From NCBI RefSeq assembly GCF_003012705.1, contig NZ_PXYL01000012.1, positions 100,044 through 164,043 on the forward strand: a stretch of DNA of 64,000 nucleotides. The letters run 5' to 3'. The notes under the pieces were generated by a model. That model was given only the letters and a program-made list of their open reading frames with translations, did no database searches and had not been told where the DNA came from. The DNA is from Pseudaminobacter soli (ex Li et al. 2025) (GTDB lineage: Bacteria > Pseudomonadota > Alphaproteobacteria > Rhizobiales > Rhizobiaceae). The translations under genes and the position numbers were made by a program. Of this stretch, positions 1 to 8,463 are shown piece by piece; position 1 is the first letter of the stretch, and every line of letters starts with the position of its first letter.

Positions 1-1122
1 ACCGCCAACACGACCCTGGAGCGCGCAGCACCCTCGCTGCAGAGCGCCCCGAGCGGCGATTTCCGTCAGAACGTCCTCGGCTCGCCGCTGGACGCGCGCT
101 ACACGTTCCAATCCTTCGTCGAGGGCCCGTCCAACCGGGTAGCCTTCGCCGCAGCTCGCGCCGTGGCGGAATCGGCCCAAAGCGCAGTGCGCTTCAACCC
201 GCTCTTCATCCACGCGACGGTCGGTCTTGGAAAGACTCACCTTCTGCAGGCTATCGCCGCCGAGTCGCTGAAGCAGAACCCGCATTCGCGCGTCGTGTAT
301 CTGACGGCCGAGTATTTCATGTGGCGCTTTGCGACCGCCATTCGCGACAACAACGCGCTGTCGCTCAAGGAACAGCTGCGCGACATCGACCTCCTGATCA
401 TCGACGACATGCAGTTCCTGCAGGGCAAGTCGATCCAGCACGAGTTCTGCCACCTCATCAACATGCTGCTGGACAGCGCTAAGCAGGTGGTGGTTGCCGC
501 CGACCGGCCGCCGTCCGAGCTGGAATCGCTTGAGCCGCGCGTGCGTTCGCGCCTCAATGGCGGCGTGGCGCTGGAAATGCAGACGCCGGACTTCGGCATG
601 CGGCTCAGCATGCTGAAGACGCGCTTGGAAACCGCCAAGGTCGAGGATCCGGCCCTGGCTATCAACGAGGAGATTCTCTCCCACGTCGCCCGCACCGTGA
701 CCGGCAGCGGCCGCGAGTTGGAAGGCGCGTTCAACCAGCTCGTGTTCCGCCAGTCCTTCGAGCCGCAGCTCAACATCGAGCGCATCGACGAGATTCTCGG
801 CCACATCTACCGCTCCGGCGAGCCGAAGCGCGTCCGCATCGAGGACATCCAGCGCATCGTGGCGCGACACTACAACGTGTCGAAGACCGAGCTCCTGTCC
901 AACCGGCGCACGCGCACCATCGTCAAGCCGCGGCAGATCGCCATGTATCTCGCCAAGGTGATGACCCCGCGCTCGCTGCCCGAGATCGGGCGCCGTTTCG
1001 GCGGCCGCGACCACACCACGGTGCTGCATGCCGTGCGCAAGATCGAAGACCTCTCCGGCGCCGACAACACGCTGGCACAGGAACTGGAATTGCTGCGCCG
1101 GCTGATCACCGACCAGGCCTGA
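1..1122 (+). CDS. dnaA: DnaA replication initiator (5' end outside window)
   Basis: Chromosomal replication initiator ATPase that binds DnaA boxes and opens the origin. The reading frame is open from base 1, so the N-terminal domain I and part of the linker lie outside the window; about 373 codons remain. Visible are the start of the AAA+ domain, Walker A GLGKTHLL near nt 223, Walker [11 protein letters not shown] near nt 391, and the domain IV helix-turn-helix signature [12 protein letters not shown] near nt 1000. The residues before Walker A read IHAT instead of the common YGG; I believe this is usual in rhizobial DnaA. A terminator-like hairpin follows, then dnaN and recF on the same strand. 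Confidence 0.97.
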   Translation, partial: TANTTLERAAPSLQSAPSGDFRQNVLGSPLDARYTFQSFVEGPSNRVAFAAARAVAESAQSAVRFNPLFIHATVGLGKTHLLQAIAAESLKQNPHSRVVYLTAEYFMWRFATAIRDNNALSLKEQLRDIDLLIIDDMQFLQGKSIQHEFCHLINMLLDSAKQVVVAADRPPSELESLEPRVRSRLNGGVALEMQTPDFGMRLSMLKTRLETAKVEDPALAINEEILSHVARTVTGSGRELEGAFNQLVFRQSFEPQLNIERIDEILGHIYRSGEPKRVRIEDIQRIVARHYNVSKTELLSNRRTRTIVKPRQIAMYLAKVMTPRSLPEIGRRFGGRDHTTVLHAVRKIEDLSGADNTLAQELELLRRLITDQA

Positions 1123-1170
1123 GCGGCCTGACGGAGATAGCGGGGCACGCGACCGGCGGTCGCGGCGAGG

Positions 1171-1179
1171 TTATCCCCA
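1171..1179 (+). promoter_or_regulatory. Single DnaA-box-like 9-mer
   Basis: TTATCCCCA differs at one position from the consensus DnaA box TTATCCACA and lies between dnaA and dnaN. It is a single site, not a cluster, so it does not mark an origin. It could take part in dnaN control or be chance. Confidence 0.25.
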
Positions 1180-1183
1180 AAAT

Positions 1184-1227
1184 GCCCGCGGGTTTGCCCT
1201 TGAAAGGCACCGCGGGCTTGCCTTTTC
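1184..1227 (+). terminator. Probable intrinsic terminator after dnaA
   Basis: The arms GCCCGCGG (1184-1191) and CCGCGGGC (1210-1217) pair perfectly. A smaller TGCC/GGCA stem lies inside the loop, and a T-rich stretch (TTGCCTTTTC) follows. This suggests dnaA transcription largely ends before dnaN. Confidence 0.6.
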
Positions 1228-1330
1228 CCGCCTTTTCCTGTCAGTTTGGCTTAATTCCAACGATGGTTGGACCTTGTGCGGGGGCCGAGCCCGGTACCCC
1301 GCTACTTCTGTCAAGCGAGCTTGTTTCGTC

Positions 1331-2449
1331 ATGCGTGTTATCCTGGAACGCTCAAACCTTCTGAAGTCCCTGAACCACGTTCATCGCGTGGTGGAGCGGC
1401 GCAACACGATCCCGATCCTGTCGAACGTGCTTTTGCATGCCGACGGCGCAAGCCTCGAAATGAAAGCCACCGACCTCGACCTTGAGGTGAATGAAGCGAC
1501 TGCCGCGAATGTGGAACAGGCCGGCGCCACGACGGTGCCCGCGCATCTGCTCTACGACATCGTGCGCAAGTTGCCGGACGGCGCCGAAGTGATGCTGAAG
1601 ACCGACGAGGACGGCAACGCCATGTCGGTGATTTCCGGGCGCTCGAGCTTCCGCCTGCAGTGCCTGCCGCAGTCGGACTTCCCGGAACTCTCGGCCGGCC
1701 AGTTCACGCACAACTTCCGGCTCGAGTCCGCCGCCGTGAAGACGCTGATCGAAAAGACCCAGTTCGCCATCTCCACCGAGGAGACGCGCTACTATCTCAA
1801 CGGCATCTTCCTGCACACGCTGGAAGTGGGCGGCAAGCTGAAGCTGCGCTCTGTCGCGACCGACGGCCATCGCCTCGCCCGCGCCGAAATGGATGCGCCG
1901 GCTGGCTCCGAGGGCATGCCGGGCATCATCATTCCGCGCAAGACCGTGAGCGAGCTGCAGAAGCTGGTCGACGATCCCGACGTTCCAGTCACCACCGAAC
2001 TGTCGGACACCAAGATCCGCTTCACCATCGGCAGCGTGGTGCTCACCTCCAAGCTGATCGACGGCACCTTCCCGGATTATCAGCGCGTCATTCCGACCGG
2101 AAACGACAAGCAGCTGATCATCGACCGCGAGAGCTTTGCGCGCGCCGTCGATCGCGTCTCGACGATCTCGTCCGAGCGCGGCCGCGCGGTGAAGCTGTCG
2201 ATCTCCGACGGCCAGGTGACGCTTGCCGTCAACAACCCCGATTCGGGCAGCGCCACCGAAGAGATCGCGGCCGACTATTCGTCCGACCCGATCGAGATCG
2301 GCTTCAACGCAAAATACCTGCTCGATGTCGCCGCCCAGCTTTCCGGCAGCGAGGCCAAGTTCATGCTGGCGGATGCCGGCTCGCCTACGCTGATCCACGA
2401 CACGGCCGATGAGCACGCGCTTTATGTGCTCATGCCGATGCGCGTCTAG
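1331..2449 (+). CDS. dnaN: DNA polymerase III beta sliding clamp
   Basis: Processivity clamp that encircles DNA and tethers polymerase III; it acts as a homodimer. The 372-residue length from this start matches the family. The protein begins MRVILERSNLLKSLNHVHRV, the usual clamp N-terminus, and ends with the conserved C-terminal YVLMPMRV tail. An in-frame upstream start at 1274 would add 19 residues unlike any clamp N-terminus and was rejected. It sits between dnaA and recF, the common ancestral order. Confidence 0.97.
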   Translation: MRVILERSNLLKSLNHVHRVVERRNTIPILSNVLLHADGASLEMKATDLDLEVNEATAANVEQAGATTVPAHLLYDIVRKLPDGAEVMLKTDEDGNAMSVISGRSSFRLQCLPQSDFPELSAGQFTHNFRLESAAVKTLIEKTQFAISTEETRYYLNGIFLHTLEVGGKLKLRSVATDGHRLARAEMDAPAGSEGMPGIIIPRKTVSELQKLVDDPDVPVTTELSDTKIRFTIGSVVLTSKLIDGTFPDYQRVIPTGNDKQLIIDRESFARAVDRVSTISSERGRAVKLSISDGQVTLAVNNPDSGSATEEIAADYSSDPIEIGFNAKYLLDVAAQLSGSEAKFMLADAGSPTLIHDTADEHALYVLMPMRV

Positions 2450-2490
2450 GCTGACGGCATTTCGAACAGGTCGATGGGCGGTAGGCGGAC

Positions 2491-3633
2491 GTGACGTCGA
2501 CTTACATCAGTAGGCTTACGCTTACGAATTTCCGCAATTATTCGGCGCTTTCGCTGGATCTGAAGCCCGGCGCCGTCGTCTTCACCGGCGAAAACGGCGC
2601 CGGCAAGACCAATCTCCTGGAGGCCATTTCCTTCCTGACGCCGGGGCGCGGCCTGAGGCGCGCGCCCTATGGCGACGTCGCACGTGAAGACAGCGTCGGC
2701 GGCTTCACCGTCCATGCCCTAGTCGAAGGCGAGTTCGGCGATGCCGAGATCGGGACCGGAACCTCGGGCACGGATGTGCCGGGCGAATCGGGACGGCGGG
2801 TGCGCATCAACGGCGCCAACGCTAAGTCCGCCGACGACATGCTGGAATGGCTGCGCGTGCTCTGGCTGACGCCGGCGATGGACACGCTTTTCACCGGGTC
2901 GGCGGGGGACCGCCGCCGCTTCCTCGACCGACTCGTACTGGCGATCGACCCCAGCCATGGCCAGCGCGCGCTCGACTATGAAAAGGCAATGCGCGGCCGC
3001 AATCGCCTGCTCGCCGAAGAATCGCGCGACCGCCAATGGTTCGAGGCGATCGAGACGCAGATGGCCGAGACCGGCGTGGCGATTGCCGCCGCGCGAGTCG
3101 AAATGGTGCGGCTGCTTGCGGCGATGATCGAGAAGCTGCCGGCCTCCGGCCCCTTCCCACAGGCCGATATCGCGCTTTCCGGCACGCTCGAAAGCCAGAT
3201 CAGCCAGCGGCCTGCCGTGGAGATCGAGGAATCCTTCCGCCGTGCGCTGGCCGAAGGCCGGGATCGCGACCGCGCCGCCGGCCGCACATTGGACGGGCCG
3301 CATCGCAGCGACCTCATCGTGACCCATCGGCCGAAGGCCATGCCGGCCGAACTGTGCTCCACCGGCGAGCAGAAGGCGCTGCTGGTAGGCATCATCGTTT
3401 CGCATGCGCGGCTCTGCGGCGAGATGTCGGGCACGGTGCCGATCCTGCTGCTCGACGAGATCGCGGCTCATCTCGACGCCGGCCGCCGCGCCGCCCTTTT
3501 TGCCATCCTGGATGAGCTCGGCTGCCAGGCCTTCATGACCGGCACCGAGCCGGTGCTGTTTTCCAGCCTGCACGGCAAGGCATTGTTCCTTACCGTCGAT
3601 CATGGATCGGTTCGCCCCACCGAAGACGCCTGA
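2491..3633 (+). CDS. recF: RecF recombination mediator ATPase
   Basis: SMC-like ABC ATPase that helps load RecA at gapped DNA with RecO and RecR. The 380-residue protein starts at GTG 2491. Walker A is GENGAGKTNLLEA near residue 35, the signature region is STGEQKALLVG, and Walker B is PILLLDEIAAHLD near the C-terminus. The gap after dnaN is 41 bases, so the two may be co-transcribed. The stop at 3633 lies 31 bases before the chosen start of the next gene. Confidence 0.96.
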   Translation: MTSTYISRLTLTNFRNYSALSLDLKPGAVVFTGENGAGKTNLLEAISFLTPGRGLRRAPYGDVAREDSVGGFTVHALVEGEFGDAEIGTGTSGTDVPGESGRRVRINGANAKSADDMLEWLRVLWLTPAMDTLFTGSAGDRRRFLDRLVLAIDPSHGQRALDYEKAMRGRNRLLAEESRDRQWFEAIETQMAETGVAIAAARVEMVRLLAAMIEKLPASGPFPQADIALSGTLESQISQRPAVEIEESFRRALAEGRDRDRAAGRTLDGPHRSDLIVTHRPKAMPAELCSTGEQKALLVGIIVSHARLCGEMSGTVPILLLDEIAAHLDAGRRAALFAILDELGCQAFMTGTEPVLFSSLHGKALFLTVDHGSVRPTEDA

Positions 3634-3664
3634 CAAGACCGGGCCGCGCCGATATGATCGGCCC

Positions 3665-4435
3665 ATGAATATCAACCAGCCCCCCTCCCCGCTCACGCCT
3701 GAAGAACTGGAGCGCTATGCGCGTCACATCGTGCTGCCGGAAATCGGCGGTGCAGGCCAGCAGAAGCTGAAGCGCGCGCGGGTGCTGGTCATCGGAGCCG
3801 GCGGGCTCGGCGCGCCCGTGCTGCAATATCTGGCAGCGGCAGGCGTCGGCACATTGGGCATCGTCGACGACGACACTGTTTCGCTGTCCAACCTGCAGCG
3901 CCAGGTGATTCATGACACCGATGCGGTGGGCATCTCAAAGCTCGAGAGCGCGAAGGCCGCGCTGCTGCGGATCAATCCTCATGTCAGCGTCGAACTGCAC
4001 GATTTCCGGCTGACCGCCGAGAACGCCGAAGCGCTGGTGACGCAATATGACCTCGTGGTCGACGGCTCCGACAATTTTGCCACCCGCTACGCCGTAGCCG
4101 ACGCCTGCGAGGCAGTGAAGCGGCCGCTGGTGCATGCCGCCGTCGGCCGTTTTGACGGCTCCATCACCGTGCTGAAACCGTTCGAGATCAGCGCCGACGG
4201 CGTGCAGAACCCAAGCTATCGCGACCTCTTCCCCGAGGCACCGCCGGCCGGCCTGGTGCCCTCCTGCGCGGAAGCTGGCATCGTCGGCGCGCTGACCGGT
4301 GTGATCGGCACTCTGCAGGCGATGGAGGCAATCAAGCTGATCACTGGCATCGGTGAGCCGCTGGTGGGGCGCCTGCTGCTTTACGACGCGCTGGCGGCCC
4401 GCTTTGATACGGTGCGCTATCGGAGGCGAGCTTGA
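3665..4435 (+). CDS. MoeB/ThiF/HesA-family sulfur-carrier adenylyltransferase
   Basis: E1-like enzyme that adenylates the C-terminal Gly-Gly of a sulfur-carrier protein (MoaD, ThiS or similar) for molybdopterin or thiamine synthesis. It has 256 residues: an N-terminal helix, the nucleotide-binding GAGGLGAPVLQYLAAAGVG near residue 40, the LSNLQRQVIH segment and the late SCAEAG motif with the likely catalytic Cys. No rhodanese domain is fused. The two CxxC zinc pairs of E. coli MoeB are absent: the first site reads NPSYRDLFPE and the chain ends YRRRA. The ATG at 3665 was preferred to 3602, which would overlap recF. Specific partner unknown. Confidence 0.85.
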   Translation: MNINQPPSPLTPEELERYARHIVLPEIGGAGQQKLKRARVLVIGAGGLGAPVLQYLAAAGVGTLGIVDDDTVSLSNLQRQVIHDTDAVGISKLESAKAALLRINPHVSVELHDFRLTAENAEALVTQYDLVVDGSDNFATRYAVADACEAVKRPLVHAAVGRFDGSITVLKPFEISADGVQNPSYRDLFPEAPPAGLVPSCAEAGIVGALTGVIGTLQAMEAIKLITGIGEPLVGRLLLYDALAARFDTVRYRRRA

Positions 4436-4923
4436 CGGTCGCGCCGGACCAGGTTGGCGTCGCCAGGCTGCCGGCGGAGTTCAATCGCTGGAACGAACTT
4501 TTGGGGCTGATCCTCGACGCCTTCGCCTATATGGACGGCGTCATCGACCCACCCTCCTCCGCTCATCGGCTGACGCCGGAGAATCTTGCTGCCAAGGCAG
4601 GCACGGAGACCGTCTTTCTGGCCACTGTCGGCAAGGCGTTGGTGGGCTGCGTTTTCGTCGCCGAGAGCCACGACCACTTTTATGTCGGCAAGCTCGCGGT
4701 AGCACCGACAGCGCAAGGAGCCGGCGTTGGCAAACGCCTGCTCGGCGCCGTCGAACAGTTTGCTCGTGAGAGTGGCAAGCCGATTCTCGAACTGCAAACA
4801 CGCATCGAGCTGATCGACAACCAAAAGGCGTTCGGCAGAATGGGCTTTGTCGAAACGGCGCGCACCGTCCATGAGGGCTTCGACCGCCCGACCTCGATCA
4901 CGATGCGGAGGGTGCTCGGCTGA
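4432..4923 (+). CDS. GNAT-family N-acetyltransferase
   Basis: Putative acyl-CoA-dependent acetyltransferase of 163 residues, substrate unknown. The fold is visible as VGKLAVAPTAQGAGVGKRLL (acetyl-CoA pyrophosphate loop) followed by a region where LIDNQKAFGRMGFVETAR matches the C-terminal GNAT strand-helix. The TTG start overlaps the stop of the preceding E1 gene (TTGA), with GGAGG about 8 bases upstream. This points to translational coupling and a two-gene operon. Confidence 0.8.
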   Translation: MTVAPDQVGVARLPAEFNRWNELLGLILDAFAYMDGVIDPPSSAHRLTPENLAAKAGTETVFLATVGKALVGCVFVAESHDHFYVGKLAVAPTAQGAGVGKRLLGAVEQFARESGKPILELQTRIELIDNQKAFGRMGFVETARTVHEGFDRPTSITMRRVLG

Positions 4924-5029
4924 ACGCAAAGTGAGCCGGCAAATGTCGGTGGCAACTGCCACAAAAGCCAAGAGCGGCCAGGCCGAAGCCTGCCGCCCAT
5001 AAGGCTCACCTTACGATGTCCTGTTACCT

Positions 5030-5305
5030 TCAGTTGCTGCCGTAGAGAATACGCGAGCTCGCGCCGAGACGATTGACGGGCGTGCCGATAGCGGCGCTCG
5101 AGGTAAAATCGTTCGACGGCGCGTTCACAACGACCGAAGCCTTGGCAGCATCGCCGTAGCGGGCGGAGGTATCGGGGGCAGTCGTGGCAATGACGCCGCT
5201 GTTTACCTGGTTAACGACCGGGGCCGCATCGCCATAGCGGTTGTTTGCATAAGCCGTGCTCGAGGCAAGCAGGACGGCGGCAAGGGCAACAAAGGTCTTG
5301 TTCAT
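5030..5305 (-). CDS. Small secreted protein with RYGDAA repeat
   Basis: A 91-residue protein with a clear signal peptide (MNKTFVALAAVLLASSTAYA, cleavage after AYA). The mature part contains RYGDAA twice, each followed by a Val/Asn-rich stretch, and no cysteine. A strong ribosome site (AGGAGAG) precedes the ATG. It resembles the short exported proteins of unknown function (DUF680-like) that are multiplied in Mesorhizobium, but the match is by general character only. Function unknown. Confidence 0.75.
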   Translation of the reverse strand: MNKTFVALAAVLLASSTAYANNRYGDAAPVVNQVNSGVIATTAPDTSARYGDAAKASVVVNAPSNDFTSSAAIGTPVNRLGASSRILYGSN

Positions 5306-5593
5306 TTCAACTCTCCTAAAATCTCATTTCGGAACCGTAGGGCGTCTGCCGTGTCGTTCCGATGCATCGTAGATATGTGAACGAGATTCAGCACAGTAGG
5401 GTCGTTTTGGTGAACGATGCGTCGAACAACGATCGCTCACATCTTGGTGCTCTGGGCACAGGCCATGAGCAACGCGCCGTGATCGCGGCGCGCCCCAATG
5501 CCGTGCGGAATCAGGCAAAGCCTATTCGGCGGGGCGCCAGTCTGGCGCCCGCTTGTCGGCACAAAACTTTGATTTAGCCGGCTTAATAGTCGC

Positions 5594-6595
5594 TCAGAAG
5601 CGAAGCGGCAGCACGCGATCCGGCGGACGATGCCCGTCAATGAAGGTGCGGATGTTGATGATGACCTTCTCGCCCATATCGATGCGGCCTTCGATGGTGG
5701 CCGAGCCCATATGCGGCAGGATGACAACCTTGCCCTTGGCGGCGAGCTTGACCAGCTTGGGATTGACGGCCGGCTCATGCTCGAAGACGTCAAGCCCGGC
5801 GCCGGCGATCTTGCCTTCCTGGAGCAGCTTGACCAGCGCATCCTCGTCGATGATGTCGCCGCGCGCCGTGTTGACCAGATAGGCCGAGGGCTGCATCAGC
5901 GCGAGCCGGCGCGCCGAAAGCAGATGGAAGGTCGCCGGCGTCGACGGGCAATTGACCGAGATGATGTCCATGCGGGCCAGCATCTGGTCGAGGCTTTCCC
6001 AATAGGTCGCTTCCAGCTCGTCCTCGACGCTGCGCAGCACGCGGTTGCGGTTGTGATAGTGGATAGACAGGCCGAACGCCTTGGCGCGGCGCGCCACCGC
6101 GGTGCCGATGCGCCCCATGCCGACGATGCCGAGGCGCTTACCCCAGATGCGGCGACCGAGCATCCATGTCGGCGACCAGCCGGCCCATTTGCCGCCGCTT
6201 TCCAGCAGGGTGGCGCCTTCGGCCAGGCGGCGCGGCACCGCCAGCATCAGCGCCATGGTCATGTCGGCGGTGTCTTCGGTGAGGACGTTCGGCGTGTTGG
6301 TGACGGTGATTCCACGCTTGGCGGCCGCTGCGACGTCAATCTTGTCGACGCCGTTGCCGAAATTGGCGATCAGCTTGAGATTGTCACCGGCCTGCTCGAT
6401 CAGCGCGGCGTCGATTCGGTCGGTCACGGTCGGCACCAGCACGTCCGCTTCCTTCACTGCGGCCACCAGCTCCGGCTGGCTCATCGGCCTGTCCTCGAGA
6501 TTGAGACGCGCGTCGAACAGTTCCCGCATGCGGGTCTCGACCTGATCGGGAAGCTTGCGCGTAATCACCACGAGAGGCTTCTTTTTGCCGGCCAT
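5594..6595 (-). CDS. D-2-hydroxyacid dehydrogenase (glyoxylate/hydroxypyruvate reductase type)
   Basis: NAD(P)-dependent reductase of 2-keto acids, 333 residues. The Rossmann motif is GIVGMGRIGTAVARR near residue 155. The catalytic set is present: Arg in NTARGDIIDED, Glu in GLDVFEHEPAV and His in ILPHMGSATIEGR. Glyoxylate reductase activity fits the family, but substrate cannot be read from sequence. The start at 6595 (MAGKKKP, preceded by GAGGA) was chosen over an in-frame extension to 6739 that is not family-like. Confidence 0.88.
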   Translation of the reverse strand: MAGKKKPLVVITRKLPDQVETRMRELFDARLNLEDRPMSQPELVAAVKEADVLVPTVTDRIDAALIEQAGDNLKLIANFGNGVDKIDVAAAAKRGITVTNTPNVLTEDTADMTMALMLAVPRRLAEGATLLESGGKWAGWSPTWMLGRRIWGKRLGIVGMGRIGTAVARRAKAFGLSIHYHNRNRVLRSVEDELEATYWESLDQMLARMDIISVNCPSTPATFHLLSARRLALMQPSAYLVNTARGDIIDEDALVKLLQEGKIAGAGLDVFEHEPAVNPKLVKLAAKGKVVILPHMGSATIEGRIDMGEKVIINIRTFIDGHRPPDRVLPLRF

Positions 6596-6756
6596 TGTGT
6601 CCTCGAATCCGGATCCCGTTGAGACCTCTTTAACCAAGACGCGCGAAACTGGAAACCTGCCTTGGCGCAACTGCCTGTGTAACAAGCGGTGCTGCCGAAG
6701 ACAAAGAAAAAGGGGGCGTGCACCGCGGGCCGCGGTCACGCTTCATATACAAGGAA

Positions 6757-7323
6757 ATGAAGGTGTCTGGTTTCGTGTCGCTTCGCATTGCGGCAGTCGC
6801 TGCGGTGACTGGCCTCGCATTCTTGTCGGCAAGCGCCTCGGTCACGATCGGCGCGCCCGCTCCCAACCAGGAAGTCACGCTGGGCCCGAGCGGCCTGCCG
6901 CTTCCGCGATTCGTCAGCCTCAAATCCGGCAAGGTGAACTCCCGCATCGGACCGGGCCTGAACTACCCGGTCGACTGGCTCTATCTCAAGCCCGGCCTGC
7001 CGATGGAGATCATCCAGGAATATGACAACTGGCGCCGGGTGCGCGACGCCGATGGCGCGGAAGGCTGGGTCAACCAGACGCTGCTGTCGGGCAAGCGCAC
7101 CGCAATCGCGGCCCCATGGCAGCGCGGCAAGGACGCCAAGCTCAATCTCCTAGCCAAACCGGACGCGGAAGCGCGCACCGTCGCGATTCTCGACCCCGGC
7201 GTCGTCGGCAAGATCAAGGCTTGCAACGGCGACTGGTGCGAGATGACCTTCGACGGCGTGACCGGCTGGATCAAGCAGACGATGCTGTGGGGCGCCTATC
7301 CGGGCGAACTGGTGAAGGACTAA
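6757..7323 (+). CDS. Exported protein with two bacterial SH3 (SH3b) domains
   Basis: A 188-residue protein with an N-terminal signal peptide (basic start, then Ala/Val-rich core to about residue 30). Two SH3b modules follow: one around VNSRIGPGLNYPV...GWVNQTLL and a second around LNLLAKPDAEA...GWIKQTMLWG. Such proteins bind peptidoglycan or protein partners in the periplasm; no catalytic domain is fused. An in-frame GTG at 6718 would add 13 residues before the signal peptide and is less likely. A composite palindrome starts directly after the stop codon. Confidence 0.82.
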   Translation: MKVSGFVSLRIAAVAAVTGLAFLSASASVTIGAPAPNQEVTLGPSGLPLPRFVSLKSGKVNSRIGPGLNYPVDWLYLKPGLPMEIIQEYDNWRRVRDADGAEGWVNQTLLSGKRTAIAAPWQRGKDAKLNLLAKPDAEARTVAILDPGVVGKIKACNGDWCEMTFDGVTGWIKQTMLWGAYPGELVKD

Positions 7324-7425
7324 CGCATAGCCCCAAAATCGGAATCGATTTTTGGAAAGGATTATGCGTAGATTCAAAGTGTTACAGCGTCCTTTGCCCG
7401 CCCGATCGGGCGCGCGGCGCTGTAA
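7324..7425. repeat. Composite rhizobial palindromic element (two adjacent hairpins)
   Basis: The first hairpin (7324-7368) has outer arms CGCATA/TATGCG and inner arms CCAAAATCG/CGATTTTTGG with one bulge. The second (7382-7425) has outer arms TTACAGCG/CGCTGTAA around a 14-base palindrome at 7399-7412. The element begins on the base after the stop of the SH3b gene. I recognise this composite as a type widely repeated between genes in Mesorhizobium and relatives. It may act as a 3' RNA structure. Confidence 0.8.
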
Positions 7426-7428
7426 GCC

Positions 7429-7794
7429 TCAGGCTCTCCGCCCGATGCGGCCCAGCGTCGTATCCTGAAAACCGGTCGCGTATTTGAGCCCGTAGCCGAG
7501 GCTACGGTCGATGGCGATATGGGCAAGCCAGATCGCCGCGACCTGCAAGGCGAGCGCGTGGCCGGTATAAGCGCCGCCAGCCAGAAGCAGCAGCGGCCAG
7601 AACATGACATGGAGCATGTTGTAGGTGAACGCGCCTACGCGCGGGCCTGCAAGATAGCCGAGCATCGAAAGATCGGGCGCCAGAATCAGCAGAACGAACA
7701 ACAGCCATCCGCCACCGGCAAACACGTAAAAGACGATCGCCCCGAGGAAGACGGCCAACCATTCAAGCCTGACGATGAGATCGACTGGCCGCAT
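7429..7794 (-). CDS. DUF4260 small membrane protein
   Basis: A 121-residue protein with about four hydrophobic segments (roughly residues 10-28, 30-48, 60-76 and 78-95), consistent with the DUF4260 family. The motif region IWLAHIAIDRSLGYGLKY carries conserved-looking His/Asp residues. It lies 7 bases downstream of irr on the same strand and may be co-transcribed with it. Function unknown. Confidence 0.78.
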   Translation of the reverse strand: MRPVDLIVRLEWLAVFLGAIVFYVFAGGGWLLFVLLILAPDLSMLGYLAGPRVGAFTYNMLHVMFWPLLLLAGGAYTGHALALQVAAIWLAHIAIDRSLGYGLKYATGFQDTTLGRIGRRA

Positions 7795-7801
7795 GGGCCG
7801 T

Positions 7802-8230
7802 TCAGGGCACCCGCTTGGGACGCAGCCTCACCACGATATCGACATTGGCGATCTCGAGGCCTTCCGGCGGCTCCGGCAGGTTGAGAACCTTGACCGAACC
7901 GGGGTCGATGTCGAACACCTTGTTCTCGCCTTCGATGAAGAAGTGATGGTGATCGGAGGTGTTGGTGTCGAAATAGGTCTTCGACCCTTCCACCGCGAGA
8001 ATGCGCAGCAGCCCCGCCTCGGTGAACTGGTGGAGCGAATTGTAGACGGTGGCCAGCGATACCGGCACACCGGCCGACACCGCTTCCTCGTGCAGCTCTT
8101 CCGCCGAGAGATGACGGTCGCCCTTCGCGAACAGCAGACTTGCGAGCGCGACGCGTTGACGCGTCGGGCGCAAGCCCGCCTCGCGCACGCGCCTCTCAAT
8201 TGCCATCTCATTGGGGACGGTCAATTCCAT
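7802..8230 (-). CDS. irr: Irr, Fur-family iron response regulator
   Basis: Heme/iron-responsive transcription factor that in rhizobia represses or activates iron genes under iron limitation. The winged-helix core is AGLRPTRQRVALASLLFAKG. The histidine motif SDHHHFFIEGE, used for heme binding and metal sensing in rhizobial Irr, is present. No GCPW heme-regulatory motif exists, unlike Bradyrhizobium Irr. The 142-residue start at 8230 (MELTVPNE) was chosen because family members start shortly before this core. In-frame starts at 8311 (ATG) and 8323 (TTG) remain possible. It is divergent from fabA. Confidence 0.85.
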   Translation of the reverse strand: MELTVPNEMAIERRVREAGLRPTRQRVALASLLFAKGDRHLSAEELHEEAVSAGVPVSLATVYNSLHQFTEAGLLRILAVEGSKTYFDTNTSDHHHFFIEGENKVFDIDPGSVKVLNLPEPPEGLEIANVDIVVRLRPKRVP

Positions 8231-8282
8231 CAGTCCGCCGGTTCCGTTTCTATATCGGAAGGTTTTCGCACCCAGAGCAAAA

Positions 8283-8297
8283 TTGGTCAAAAACCAA
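8283..8297. promoter_or_regulatory. Small palindrome in the irr-fabA divergent region
   Basis: The arms TTGGT and ACCAA are separated by CAAAA. It lies between the preferred irr start and the fabA promoter, so it could be an operator for either. It would fall inside irr coding sequence if the longer irr start is the true one. Confidence 0.3.
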
Positions 8298-8347
8298 GTT
8301 TCCCCTGACATATATTCCGTCAAAGGGATGCGATCAATAGGCGCACA

Positions 8348-8376
8348 TTGACCCAGGCAGACCGGCAGGCTAATCG
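8348..8376 (+). promoter_or_regulatory. Candidate sigma70-type promoter for fabA-fabB-fabI
   Basis: TTGACC (8348-8353) and TAATCG (8371-8376) are separated by exactly 17 bases. The site lies about 90 bases before the fabA ATG. Strength and transcription start are unknown. Confidence 0.5.
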
Positions 8377-8463
8377 CAAAGTGCGGTTTCCGTGCGGAAA
8401 CAGACTGTGTTACTGAACGAAGCGGCGCGGATGGCGCCCGGAAGCCAGACGGGGAAGGAATTC

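Noticed and set aside
1123..1330. Replication origin between dnaA and dnaN
   Set aside because: Only one DnaA-box-like 9-mer and no A/T-rich unwinding region; alphaproteobacterial origins usually lie elsewhere (near hemE/parA).
5362..5577. Plus-strand ORF of 71 codons between the secreted protein and the dehydrogenase
   Set aside because: No ribosome site, no recognisable protein features; ends inside a GC-rich hairpin region.
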